A stretch of 64,000 bases of DNA from positions 349,780 through 413,779 of the forward strand of contig JABCPU010000013.1 in the NCBI GenBank assembly GCA_016800925.1, read 5' to 3'. Positions 42,318-54,850 of the stretch are shown in pieces. The DNA comes from Suillus spraguei. Taxonomy: Eukaryota > Basidiomycota > Agaricomycetes > Boletales > Suillaceae. The notes under the pieces were generated by a model that saw only the letters and a program-made list of their open reading frames with translations, had not been told where the DNA came from and ran no database searches. The number at the start of each line of letters is the position of its first letter. The first letter of the stretch is position 1. Made by a program: the position numbers and the translations under genes.

Positions 42318-45300
42318 GAGAAATTGTGAAAAGCAAAGAGATTACTGAAATTCACTTGGTTAGAAACCAGAGGGGCTTGACAGCTCTTAGGAGGACTCCT
42401 ATGCTACATTGCATCAGCAAAACCCAAATGTGAGGTCCCCCTATCTCCAGTGCTGTGCAGCACTACACAGTACTGTGAATAGGGGGACTTCCCTGTATAG
42501 TACATGTGTTTTGATCATATACAGCATAGTCATTGGAGACCAGCATTGCCTCTATCATCAGCCTCACAAGTATGATGCAGTATGATCCCATCTATGATCA
42601 TAACAGAGACATTTAGTTGAGGTGGTGACTTCATTCATAAAATGGAGGTAATGTTACAATTATATGTGCCCCTATTTATTTTCTCTTGTACTATCACTCA
42701 CATGACATGTAAACAGCACGTCAGTGCCATATCATCCATTTCCTCTTTCTGTACAATAGCCCACTATGCCTTCCTTTCTTAGACAATACTCATTTCTTAC
42801 AATTGCTTGGTCTATGCACACATATCAACTTATTTAAGCACAGTGTATTCATTGTAGATTCCTTACTTTAATCTTACTGGGTTTTACTTGAAACTTCCTC
42901 ACTAAAGACCTCCAATCTTTAGTCATCTGAATTGTCTCTAAGTCTAAACATTCCTTAGCCTTGGTCTCTATTCTTTGATCATCTTTGAGGTGCGCCTCTT
43001 AGACTGAATCCTTGATTGTCATTGGGATTAGCCCCTTTGACTTAACTTGCTCTTATCTGAGTGTTATATGATTTCCCAATGATCAATAACTTCTTTGAGT
43101 TGTCATTGGTGACATCATCCCAGTTTGTAACAGCAGCCTCCAAAGGATCTAAGTTCTCTTTTGTGTCAGTAGCTATAGGCTTAGTGCAGGACTTCAGGTG
43201 GCTTTTGTGTCACAACCCACAAATGAATTAATGCAAGGGCAGAGACTAGGACTCAAACTAAGGTTATCACAAGAAGAGAGAAGAGCAAGGACATCTTGGA
43301 TTGCTACAATGTAGATACAAGAGGTTTGAACTAAAGAACTACTACAGCGAAACTAGCTAACTATATACACATATTGAAACTGAGATATAAACTGAGTCTG
43401 AAACTACTAGCCAATCATAGAATAGAAGTGAGAATCATACAATGTGATAGTTGTGACATAGGCATGACATCATATTCTAGAAGGTTCTACGTTCACATGA
43501 CACTATCTTATCTTATCTTATCTGATAGCATCATAGAAAATCTCTTCATCTTCATCAGGGAGTTTGGTTATAGATAATGGTTTGTATTTGGAATTTGTGA
43601 CATTTTGCTTGCCTTTGCCATCACTGAATTCTGGGCAGCAGCAAGGCATGTCTCCAGCAACTCCCTCATTGTGGTCATCACAGCCACACTACTCGAATAA
43701 TGAGCCATTCAGCAATTGGATAACACCAGATTTCAGAGTCTGTGTCATTGATGCCAAATGAAACCAACTCATTTTCTGCAGACAGTCAAAAACAGAATTG
43801 AAAACAACATCAAAAATAGTGTCAAAACCCAACTTTGAATGTCCCTATAATCTGAATCAGGAAGCCAACTCTACTTGGTTATGTTAAGCTGATCGTTATG
43901 AGCAGAGGTTTGGTGAGGTGGATGCACAGACTCCTCTGGAACTTACATTGATTCTATAACCATTAAATTTCCTAGTGCATAGCATGTTGACCCTCATGTC
44001 CTGGAACAACTGGTAATTGGGTTTCAATCACCCTTGTCCCCTAGATAAAAAGAACATTGTAACTGGTGTAGTAGGGTGTTTAGGCATCAGGGGCTGGCTT
44101 CAGTTCAGGTAGGAGGTGCTCCGAGGGTTTTCAGGGTCTTTAGCAGACATTTAGAGTAGGGTTCCCATGTGCTGTAGTTCAGCTTAACATCATCATTGTC
44201 GTCCTTGGTGTTCAAGGCCTGGCCCTCTCCACCGTGGCTAAAGTTGAAAATGTCCTCAGGTTTAAACTACATTTCCTGTGGGACAAATACCATGATAAAC
44301 CGAGCTCAAGTGTCACAACAAATGCTGCACTTCAAATTCAATAATAAGTACAGAGGTGCATGGTCCTTTTTGCACTTCAATTGAGTCTGAAATTATTAGT
44401 GCTGCCACAGTCCAGTTCGAACCTGGACCTTTCCGAACCAGACTCATGGTTCGGTCACAGGTCCAGCATTTCTCTTGGACTGAACCCTCTGATAGGTCCA
44501 GGGTTTGGTGATTTCCTGAGGCATGTGAACCGGTTCCAGATGAGTCCAGACCGGTTCAAACCTGTACATGTGCAAACACAAGTCCAGGTTTCTCATGAGG
44601 CTTCCTGACAATTCAAGTAGTATGCTCACCATCCTTCTGCTAACAGTAACTAGATTACTATTTTGCTAGCAATAAGGGTGCTTGTCGGTATTTACAGTCA
44701 TTAACAGCTCTTTGAGACAGGAAATTTATTTTTTGGTTGTCATTGTGTTGTAGTTGTTTCTAGTGGCTCAAATTTATTTTTCCAACCAAGTAGCCTATCT
44801 CTAGAATACACACCTAAATTTTCAAAGAAAAACATGCAACAGTTCGAGCTCGACGTTCGAAACAATGAGGGGACCTGTTTTTCGGCAAATGTCACTCACT
44901 GAGACACCTGACTGATTAGGTAATTTTGTACAAACAAATAATAGATTTTGTTATCAATCGCTATCAAACCCAATAGCATTTCCACTAGCCGACAAACATT
45001 CCTCTGCTACACATGTTGTTCTCAACTTCATGCAATTGTAACACATGTTCTGAATAGCTAGAACTATTATCTATAATTCCTGAATAGTTTCATGTCTCTC
45101 TGATTTACTGTTATTGTGCAATGTGGAACACAATTTTCGAATTGTCTAAATTTAGGGTTTTGAGTAGTAAAGACACGCGTCTCGGTATAACTTTTGTCAA
45201 TCAACATAATACAATATTTTCCATGGGACAAGATAAATATCGTCTAAATGCGCACAAGCATTTTTGAGAGAAGAAAACGTGTTGTTGTTGTGTGAGGCGT

Positions 45301-45479
45301 GTTTTGTATCAATGAACCGTAGTGTCTCAATGAGCCGTTGATGACTGTATTATTCTGTTTACAACTGTTGTAGGCTAACCCCACATCCAACCGTCTTCCT
45401 GTGTACAAGCTATCGAACTCTCTCTACTCCGTAGAGTTGCAAAGTTTCATTTTCCCACCTTTTGAGAGCAGCTTCCGCC
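42318..45479. other. Long intergenic region
   Basis: About 3.2 kb with no supported gene. GGTCCAG and AACCGGTTC-like motifs recur between 44410 and 44600 as imperfect inverted and direct copies. The last 150 bp should contain the SSL1 promoter. Confidence 0.5.
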
Positions 45480-47099
45480 ATGGCACCCAGGAATCGAGAT
45501 AATAACTTCATGGACGTCGATTCCGATTCCGACATCTCCTTGCTTGATGACGTTGAACACCGCGGGAAAGGAAAGGGAAAAGGCAAAGCCGCTGACAAGC
45601 GCAAGAAGGACAAAAGCAAGGCGAAAGCGAAGGAGGTCAGTAAGACAGTATTTCGTAACAGAGCTGTATTCATATTTTTACAGCAAGCTTACACCTGGGA
45701 GGCGTCCTATACGCGCTCATGGGACACTGTGCAGGAAGATGAGGCTGGGAGTCTGCAGGGCGCTGTGGAGGATCTTATGGCACGAGGGAGGCGAAGGAGG
45801 TTGATCATTCCACGTCTCATATTGCAGTTTCGCTAAGCTAGTGAGCTAGGCTACTTGCACCCGCTGCTGCTATCCGACGTGCGATCATCCGACATCTGGT
45901 TCTCCTGCTCGACCTTTCAGCAGCGATGATGGATCGCGACATGCGCCCGACTCGCTTCGATCTCATGCTTCAATACGCAAGGGAATTCGTGGTAGAGTGG
46001 TTCGACCAGAATCCGCTGGGACAGATTGGTGTTGTTGGTATGCGTGCCGGTATTGGCGAAAGGATTGGGGAGATGTCTGGTGAGTTTTTCTCTGCAGGAT
46101 AAGTCATCAAATAATATATTCGTTGTACAGGCAATCCGCAAGATGTTCTCAAATGTCTCAGCGATAGAACTCGGCTTGAGCCCACGGGGGAACCAAGCCT
46201 TCAAAATGCCATCGAGATGGCGCGGAGCAGCATGAGGTACGCCAATTCCTTGGTACTTTGAACTTATTTTTGATTTGTGCAGTCACTTACCAACCCACTC
46301 TTCACGAGAGATCCTCATCATCTTCGGCTCTTTGACGACGTGCGACCCAGGAAACATTCATGATACCCTGAATGCTTGTGTGAAGAATAAAATACGCATA
46401 TCGGTCGTCGCGCTGGCTGCAGAAATGAAGATATCTAGGGATTTGTGTGACAAGACTGGCGGTAAGTGGAATATTCTATTCAAAATATGTTGATTCATCC
46501 ATAGGGCAGGTCAATTTGGGGTGGCCATGAATGAAGGCCACTTCAAAGATATCTTGTTTGAGCTCGTTCCGCCTCCTGCACAACGCGCCGTCGCTCGCGC
46601 AGGAGGGCCAGGGGCGAATCCAGCTGCCGACTTGATGATGATGGGATTTCCTACTCGACTTCCTGATTCCTCCCCACCAAGCTTATGCGCCTGTCATTCA
46701 GACATGAAGAACGAAGGCTTCTTGTGTCCGAGATGTATGGCGAAAGTGTGCGACGTTCCCACTGACTGCGATATCTGTGGACTCATGATAGTGAGCTCAC
46801 CTCACCTGGCACGGAGTTACCATCACTTGTTCCCAGTGAAACCGTATGAAGCTGTGTAAGTGGCATTTAATCTATTTATTCTTATCATCGACACTGTCAA
46901 TCCCAGAACGTCTATGGAAGGCGAGTCCTGCCACGCATGTGCAAGGATATTTTCGACCTCAGCGTCAACTGGGGCAACTTCGGAGGGTATCAGTCCCTGG
47001 GGTCGGTACCGCTGCCCTGATTGTCACAACAATTTCTGTACAGAATGCGATGTATTTGTTCATGATGTTATCCATTGCTGCCCGGGATGTGGCAAGTAG
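45480..47099 (+). CDS. SSL1: TFIIH core subunit SSL1 / p44
   Basis: Ssl1 (p44, GTF2H2) binds and stimulates the XPD/Rad3 helicase in TFIIH, for transcription initiation and nucleotide excision repair in the nucleus. Exon 1 from ATG 45480 has an acidic/basic start and ends KAKE before GTCAGT. Exon 2 has the family mark [20 protein letters not shown]. After an intron near 45800-45850 the vWA domain reads [19 protein letters not shown] (MIDAS DxS present), [38 protein letters not shown] and [13 protein letters not shown]. The C-terminus has the zinc modules [30 protein letters not shown] and, after an intron near 46857-46912, CHACARIF and [16 protein letters not shown] with [10 protein letters not shown] and the stop. 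No lesions are seen. The next gene starts 155 bp downstream. Confidence 0.95.
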
Positions 47100-47254
47100 T
47101 ATAGTACAAGTACTAGTTCGCTTCAGTAATGCTTCTAGCGGAATTAGAACTTTAATTTAGATCGACGTAAATGGAATGTGGCTGCAACCTGTACGCCACA
47201 CGGTTTTCAAATATTTTGTGTCTCTCTTCCTTGTTCTCGATTTCCTTCGCTGTT

Positions 47255-48633
47255 ATGCTGTTACTATCTCTTACACTCTTTTTTTGTTCTTGGAGCACTC
47301 TCGTTTACGCTGGCGACCAAACCAAAGGCGAGAACTGCACCATCACTAACAACCGCCTCCAATTTGGCACATATCAATTTCATAGCGACTGCGATACACA
47401 AACATATTGCTCGTCGCAGGGCATTTGTGAGCTGAAGGGTTGCAGAAAGGATAAATACCCATTCGGGTATCCACCAGGTGCCAGCATACCACCCCAGTGT
47501 CCTCCTGGGCAATTTTGTCCCGACGAGAGCGATGCATGTCAGCCTTTGCTGCCTGTCGATAGTGCATGCCAACTGAACCGTGATGGTGTGTAGATGAATC
47601 CTATGTTGTGATGTTCGCTGACTTTCTGTTCGCTACGCAGACCAATGTGCGCCGCCTCCGAACTGGCAGGATTTGTCCGACAACTCCAAGTATGGCCATA
47701 ACGTAAACGGTTCCGTCTGTTTGAATAACGTCTGCATGTGAGTCGGAAACTGGTGTCGGATGACTGTGCTGATTGTTGATTTAGGTGGGCAAATGTCACG
47801 GTCGGCCAGGCTTGTGTGGTCGAGAATACTGCCTATATGGCCTATACGGGAACTAGCGAGTTGTTCATTGATATTGTGTCACGGTGGGTAGGATTGTAGT
47901 GTGCTTCAGACCTTCTGAATGTGGTGTTCATCTCGTTTTCCAGAGGCAACTGTCAAATTGGGACGTATTGCAACTCGCAGACGTTGGTTTGTACCCAGAC
48001 AAAACAGCTCGAACAGACTTGTGACGCAGACAAAGAGTATGTCTTGAGTTTGATACAGGATGCATTATAATATTGATTGGACGTCTAGATGTTTGTCATT
48101 TAACTGCTTGAGTAAAGGCGTTTGTGGTCCGGGTACCGACTCGCCAAACCACTTTGCGACCTGGGTATATATCATGGTCGGAGTTGGTATCTTCGGAGGT
48201 CAGCCCAATATTTTGAATATACTGCCAGGTCTGACACCAGGATCGGACAGGCATGTTTGCCACTCTGATTACGTTGTTCCTGATTCACCGCCGTCAACGT
48301 GATCAGGAACGTGAGAAGCGTCTGCAGTACTGGCGCGAACAGGTGAGTATTTCAGATTCCTGTATCTTTGATACCGTTTCTCTAATGTGTGTCATGCAGA
48401 ATGCCTTCCGCCAGAGCATTATGCAAATGAAAGAAATTGCTCGCACCTCCATCTTGTCTCTCCCTGGCGGCAACGGTAACAGCAACCGGAGTACAGTATG
48501 CAGCCGCGCCGGATCGGAAGAGTCGTCCACACCAATGATCCAGTATTCGGTTCACAAGTCGAGCGGGCTGAGACAGCAATGCTTGTCAGATGATGGTGGA
48601 AACGCATATGATGAGCTAATGATGCAGCGGTAG
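47255..48633 (+). CDS. Cys-rich single-pass membrane protein
   Basis: Not a family I can name. ATG 47255 opens a signal peptide (MLLLSLTLFFCSWS); ATG 47171 in frame upstream is possible and would leave only 71 bp after SSL1. The lumenal/extracellular part has paired cysteines in several repeats (TYCSSQGICELKGCRKD, QCPPGQFCPDESDACQP, DQCAPPPNW, GNCQIGTYCNSQTLVC, CLSFNCLSKGVCGPG). One membrane helix follows, split by an intron (WVYIMVGVGIFGG / MFATLITLFLIHRR), then a basic cytoplasmic tail ending YDELMMQR at 48633. At least six introns of about 50 nt are needed. Potential N-glycosylation sites (NCT, NVT, NGS) lie in the outer part. It looks like a surface receptor or sensor, but that is inference from layout alone. 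Confidence 0.8.
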
Positions 48634-50345
48634 GTGTGGGTAGGCGCTAGTGCCCTTGACTGTCAACAGGGGACTATCTTTCCACCACAGACTGACTGAT
48701 CTCTTCCCATCTTATATTCGACACATCCCACTTATATATACTTAGAATGGACCTTAATCATAGGCTGTGCCACCTGGTGGCTATTGGATAAAAATAAGTT
48801 TGTCTAAGGGTTGACGTTGAGTCGTTTAATATCAGTTTATCGTGAGCGGTAGTGCCTTGAACAAACAGCTGGATGGTACTGCAAAGATGCATATTCCCGA
48901 CTCGCTAAAGTCTCAAGATTATTTTGATGATCTGTTTTTCTAAATCATCAATGTATTGTGATTGAAGTGCAGCATCGGATGTTTTTTTAGTCGATCGTAA
49001 GTAACTTAATGTGCACAGGCGTGGTGCCGACATCGTACTGGTATGGTAAGGTGAGGGCAGGCGAGGGCGCTGCACAGGGCAACCGAGCGTCAGCAGGACC
49101 CTCAACCTTTTTAAAGAAATACAGACACCTCCGGTCCAAAAACCAAAATATATGCCAATCAAGTTTTGAGCATGACAAGTCCAGGAGGCACGGATAATAA
49201 TATAGAAAGGAACGACTCTAAGAAATAGCCGGTAAGACAAAAAAAATACTAATGGTACGAACCACACACGATCCAATAGTGGGAAATGACGAGAGAAGGC
49301 ACATAAAAGAGCCGAGAGAAAACTGGACCAGCTCTTTCCACTTTTAGGCAGACAGCCTGAGCGGCATCTCAGGCTGGGCGCCGGTGGTGGTACGCGTAGC
49401 AGTCAGTACGGTCACCCCGCATGATTAATTTTGCCAAGCTCTTCAGCGATAATATCGCCTCAATTTTTTACGCCCCGCCTGGTCACGGACGCACGTCAGT
49501 GAAAACGACTCGGGCATTCGAGGAACGTGCATGCCCCACTACCACATCATGAGACCTCGCGCGTATGATTTTAGCATGCCGGTTTCCATGAAGTCAGGAT
49601 CCAGGTGTGCAGCACTCACGCTTCAAGTGTTCAAAATAGACTAACTTAGTATTTCGAGTGAGGGTTAATTTAGTGCGTTCGTATTCTATCTGACAGCATG
49701 ATTTATTCTAAAACTACCCTCTTCCTCCCCAGTGCTGCTCCCTTGGTCAGGTCGGTTCCGCAAATAGTCCGGTTACTCATATTTATTCTCATACACGTCA
49801 GATAGGGTACTTCACAACTGCGATTATCTTCTCCGAAGACATTGTAACAATGTCTATTCAAGAAATCATTTAGCCGTACCTGGACGTCAACCTGTTATAA
49901 GGCCTGCAAACGCTTCGCTTATTTCAAGGTTCGATTTCGGACCATGCGCTTACTTGTCGGGTTATATGGATGCTGGTGGGACTTCATTCAATGTTTTCCA
50001 GCACATGATGTCGTGGCAGATTAGCAAGAGCGGACAGCAGAATCTAGCCCAATAAACAATTACGGCACCGCTGGCTGGCAAGGTAAACCCACTTTAAGTT
50101 GTCAGTCGTGTGATATACTTGCGACCTTTCAAGGACAGCAATTCGTGACGTCAAATAGAGAAGTGCTGCGCCGCGAACTTGCCACAATCATGTTGTATAA
50201 TTTTCATTAGGATGCCTGTTCACATCCCTTACCAGTTACTAAACGAGATTCTGATAGCCTGTCCTATAAATATTGCATGTCAGTGATGAGTAGCCCACCC
50301 CTCACAAGCACTCTCTGAATCCACCATTTTGATCTGCACGGTTTC
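48634..50345. other. Intergenic, no gene supported
   Basis: A minus-strand frame near 48905-49276 has no recognisable content. The last 80 bp before 50346 contains CCTATAAATATTGC (about 50263), a likely TATA box for the DUF6533 gene. Confidence 0.45.
50262..50275 (+). promoter_or_regulatory. TATA-like box of DUF6533 gene
   Basis: CCTATAAATATTGC lies about 80 bp before the ATG. Confidence 0.5.
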
Positions 50346-52019
50346 ATGTCGGATGTAGCAGAAGCTCTCTATATTCTTAACTGGAATAATTACATGTCAA
50401 GTTCGTCAGCCTTCAGTTGTTGGTCGAATGAATTATTGTGCTAAACTTCATCATTTTCCAGCTGTAATCATTACTGTGATATCCTATGAATACTGTCGGT
50501 AGCTTTCATGAACCTTGATCACCTTGCAGTGCGGCTGAGCGTATTACCCCCCAGTGCTTCAGCTCGAAAAAGAGGTAAGGGAAGCCCGTTTTGCCTTCTG
50601 TCGAGTACTTACTCACCATCACACATCACAGATCACGTTTGTTTGGGTTAGAGCTCAACCCTGACGAAATAAAGATTAAGAACTGACTGGATACACAGGG
50701 AAGACCATGGTCGGTGATGACATCTTTATACCTTGCTGTGAGCCCCATCCTGCCAAAATGCTTCATGGTTTCCCATTTTTGATGCTATATCAGGTTCGAT
50801 ATTTTGGTATTTTGATTGCAATGTGCGTTGCGGTTGTTGTATACTTCAGATAGTACACTGTATGTTGACGCCTCGTTTAGGATCTGCGCCTGCTGTACGT
50901 GACGTGGTACCAACTGAGTCCTCATTAACTAATCAGCACTAGGGGGAGGTCTAGTGTATATACCCAAATCAGTGAGTGTGTCAATTCGTTCTTCAGAGAA
51001 TTGTAGGTTGACCTAGATTCAGTCGTACGTCGTAATTTCACTTTCTGATATGCCACTGACCTCTTGTTTAGTTGTGAGTATACTATCGTATTCAACTGAA
51101 ACTAGCTCAAAGTTGCTTATCTTCAAATTTAAATAGGTTATGGTGTATTTTTGCTTATGGAATGGGGAATTTCTATATATTATGGCTTGACAAAAGGTAG
51201 TCACAGTCATATGCATACTCCCGTACTCATCTTGCATTTGCAGTCGTTCTCGTCTGGCGTCTTTATGCCCTATACAACCGATCAAAGCTCATACTTTATG
51301 TTCTACTGGGGCTGTTCGTCCCTGTCGTCGCAATCTACATATCAGTCGACGTATTTTTATGGAGTCGACCCTCTGCAATCTCAAGTGAATTTCTATCTTG
51401 ATCGAATTCTATGCAAGCTGATGCCTTCCTACATAGCACAAGAAATAGTAGTGACTTCAAAAATCAAGTATTGCACAGCCTTCTTCCACATCGGACCTAT
51501 GCCTGCGATATATACGTCCATTCCCGTCATATGTTATGATATCTTTATGGTAGTCCTTGCCCTCGTCGTCCTCGGGAAGCACATGAAAGAGCGGAAGGAA
51601 CTCAGATTGAGGCCTAACACCTATGTGGTCCTGATCGTCCGATATCATGCCTTGTACTTTGTCCTGTAAGTTCTTCTTCGTTTGGTGTGTTCTCTGAAAG
51701 CATTTATCGAGTCATGCCAGGAATCTGGCAACTCAAATCTTCATGGTGATATTGTGGGCCAACCTTCCGGTATGACCTCCTGTGATTCTAGAGAGATCTC
51801 CTCTAATACAACCATACACAGTCGATTGTCATGGACTTCGTACTGTTGTTCAACGATACCGTGCCATTTATTCTCGCGCCACGTCTTATCATCAGCATCT
51901 GGGAAACACATGCCAAGGACGATTGTATGCATGTCAGTACGACATTTGAGAATTGCGCCTGTTTGACACCCTTGCCACCGATATCGGAGGAACAGGAGAT
52001 GGACTTGTGCGAAGTATGA
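50346..52019 (+). CDS. DUF6533 multi-span membrane protein
   Basis: A basidiomycete-expanded family of seven-helix-like membrane proteins of unknown function. Exon 1 starts MSDVAEALYILNWNNYM. Small 5' exons carry AVIITVISYEY and GRPWSVMTSLYLAVRYFG, which fit the DUF6533 N-terminal domain; their exact junctions are uncertain. Later exons are clear: VVLVWRLYALYNRSKLILYV, GLFVPVVAIYISVDVFLW, an intron of about 86 nt, KYCTAFFHIGPMPAIYTSIP, VICYDIFMVVLALVVLGKH, RPNTYVVLIVRYHALYFVL, an intron, NLATQIFMVILWANLP, then FNDTVPFILAPRLIISIWET and the cytoplasmic tail ending EEQEMDLCEV. No stop is found within the assigned exons. No ligand or partner can be inferred. Confidence 0.8.
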
Positions 52020-53421
52020 TGTTCCAACTTGAGGAGGGAGGCAGAGTGAAGTCTTTCGCTCAGGCTCTCGTCCTAGGAACATTCTCTGATACCAGTCCAT
52101 AGTGTCATACTGATACAGCTAATGCATTGTAAATATGTACCAAGGATACATCATTAGGGTAATTCACCAGCGGGCTTGTGTTATCACAGAGATTTATTGG
52201 TTGGGATCCTCCACATGGTCAGCAGAGGTAGGGTGTGATGTAGTGCGCTTCTACTTACTAGTCACGTTGTGCAGAACTCGATTACAACCCGCGGTTGTGA
52301 ACAACGCCCAAATCTGGACATCCCCAAAGATTAATTCACCCCACGACAGCCTCAGTCACGCCGACTCGGACCTGGCCCGCTTAGAAAACCCGGGTGAGCG
52401 TGGATTTTCAAACCACTTTACGGATGTCCCTAGGCACAATCTAGAGTGGCAATACCATGACGTCTGCGGCTGCTCTTCCTACCTCACTGCCAGTGATAAC
52501 ATGATATGTAAGCAATGGAGCAGCGCAAGCTCTCGCCTGTAGACTGGTTAATAATGTGAAATGCTATCCATGCCCGCCGGCGATACACTCAGCCTGGTGG
52601 CTATTCGCACGGTGAGCACAAGATATTTCTTTTCTCGTCCTCCAACGTGCCAATAATTCTCAAACGCTACATTGACATTGCCGGTACGCCTGTGTTGGAG
52701 GAAACCTAATCAAAAGCGATAGACTCCTTGTTTTAAAATGATCAGAATTAGAATAGAGCGAATAAGAGACTAGGACACATACTTTACGCCTACTCGACCG
52801 TCATCATATGATTGCACAATTGGGGTCTTTTTTGTTTGACTTGTTAGGCACCATTATCACGGTAGTGTCGGATGTCCGCATCGAGGTTTGTGACGGCCGC
52901 GGGGCGCGCTGAATAAACTGACAGTGGTGGGAGGCAAGGCACTCACATGAACAGATCCGATGATCCATGGCTGACATGATAAAGTCCGACAGCGGGCGAA
53001 GGTCTCTGAGGCAGTTGGAGGCATGGTTGTATCGTTGATGGCATCATTCATGGCAGCACTTACCACATTATGATGTACAATGAGTTCGGTTGTTGACAAC
53101 GTTGATCAAGGATGGTAGCGCCGGTATAAAGGGAAATTGTAAGTACCTTCCTTCGGTTTAAACTGTTAACCCCATTAACAATAGCGAACACAATTTATTA
53201 GTGTTGAACGTTTCTTTGAGAATCTCCTCTTTGGGCATACTGTGTCTCAGAAGGAAACGAGTAAATTAGGGTTCGGAATAAATCACTTGGGCAAATATTC
53301 AACAAGTGGCTTCGGATTCAAGGGCATTTGAATTTCTCACTCAACGCCTTACAGACCGCCACGAACAACGTGGGTGCCATCCACCGCGTCCTCTCCGTCC
53401 TCTTCAATCGCACTCGACAAC
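52020..53421. other. Intergenic, no gene supported
   Basis: Open frames at 52135-52542 (+) and 52857-53099 (-) have no recognisable content. The 5' UTR of the next gene probably starts near 53300. Confidence 0.45.
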
Positions 53422-54381
53422 ATGGCCTCTAATTCACCTCCAATCCTTGAAGAGGACCTCACGCATGCTCGCTTATGGTCCGAGGATTATGATGACCAAC
53501 GAAACTCCCAAGACATTTCACCACCGCGTTCAAGTTCGAGCACAGAGAAGGGAAAAGCGAAGCAACTAGACGAAGATGATACCATAGAGAACCCTAGCTC
53601 AGAGTCATACCCTCCTACAAATGACGAAGCAGCCGAGACGCGACGAGTAGAAGAGGTGTGCTATTTTCGCTCCCTTTCACACTCGGATCATTAAAACGTT
53701 GCTTTCACCCTGGCAGAACTTACGTCGGTGGGAGTTGGCTGAACGGGAACGACGGAGAGCTGCACGAGAATCTACGCATGGCGGTCCTCTTTACTCGGAG
53801 AAGTAACACGCAAGGCAAGCGTGCTCCTCTCGAAGCGGCCGTCAGTTAGATCATCCGCAAGGGGCTGGGTGACCACCGCGCTCTTCAATCCCGAGACTCC
53901 ATCGACGTAGTACGACTTGACGACATCGACATCGATCAGAGCCCCACAACTGCGAATCCGTTCATACATCCATCTGAAACGGAATCGGGGCTTGTCTCCC
54001 CGGCACTGTCCCCCTTTGTTGATACGAGGGAGCGGTCTGGCGTGATGCCCAGAACGTTTGGCTCGAGCTCGAATAGACACTCATTGCAACCAGCCACGCT
54101 TCCTCCTCCCCCACAACCGCTAGGGTTACCGCCGCCTTTAACTCCACCACCTAAAGGGACTAGACCACGCGCGATACCTATGAAATCCACACCCCCACCA
54201 CGGTTGCATCAGGAACCCACAGAACCCGAACAGGAGGTGAGATGGTGGCACGACTGGTTATGTGGATGCAGCGAAGGACCGGATCGGGGAGGGGATAACC
54301 AGGTGTGCAAGGCTCTAACTCGGGCTGCTGACTGTACTGATGGGTTTGCTTTAGGCTGGACGCACGAATCCTTTTGAATAA
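53422..54381 (+). CDS. Conserved hypothetical protein, Pro/Ser-rich with WWHDWLCGCSEG tail
   Basis: Function unknown. From ATG 53422 an acidic, Ser-rich part ends RRVEE before an intron (about 53656-53716). Then comes a short basic helix LRRWELAERERRRAARES, followed by a second intron whose boundaries (about 53806 to 53868) I could not fix. The long third exon is Pro/Ser/Thr-rich (PATLPPPPQPLGLPPPLTPP). The C-terminus has an unusual compact motif WWHDWLCGCSEGPDRGGDNQ. A last 52-nt intron (54303-54354) joins this to AGRTNPFE and the stop at 54379. The preserved splice junction and the NPF tripeptide near the C-terminus suggest a real, possibly endocytosis-related or membrane-associated, protein; that is inference. 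A disordered adaptor would fit. Confidence 0.7.
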
Positions 54382-54850
54382 TCGACTCCTGATTTCATCC
54401 TCTATACGACGTACACTTTCGTGCACACCCCCGCATACATGTACTATTTCAGCAGTTCGCACTCAGGACTAATCTGCGCCATTACATAGGTGTTAATTTA
54501 TGGCTTGTAGAGGTTTCAGAGTATTTGGACCATTCGCCGCATACATACCCGCTGCATACCGCTTATGTTTATTTTGCCATCCTCATCATACTTGAAGCTT
54601 GAAGCTTAACTGTCCTTTGTAGACGCTCCCAACCCAAGGAGCAACATCTCTGGGAATGTGTGCATGTCATTACCGCTACAGAGGAAAGTGGAAGGCAAAG
54701 GAGCAGGGGAAGGAGTAGGAGTAGTAAGGAATGCATAGGGGGAACAGGGGTTTCAATGTGGATAGCGTATCGTATGTAACATGATAAGTCGTGACTACCG
54801 CACAAATCAGTACAATTTATACATAACAGTCCATAAGCACTCGGTAGTTG
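54382..54850. other. Convergent 3' region
   Basis: Intergenic space between the 3' ends of the Pro-rich gene and the antiporter. AAGCTTGAAGCTT near 54592 is a short tandem/palindrome. No gene is seen. Confidence 0.5.

Noticed and set aside
52135..52542. 135-residue frame downstream of the DUF6533 gene
   Set aside because: No recognisable content or promoter; probably intergenic.
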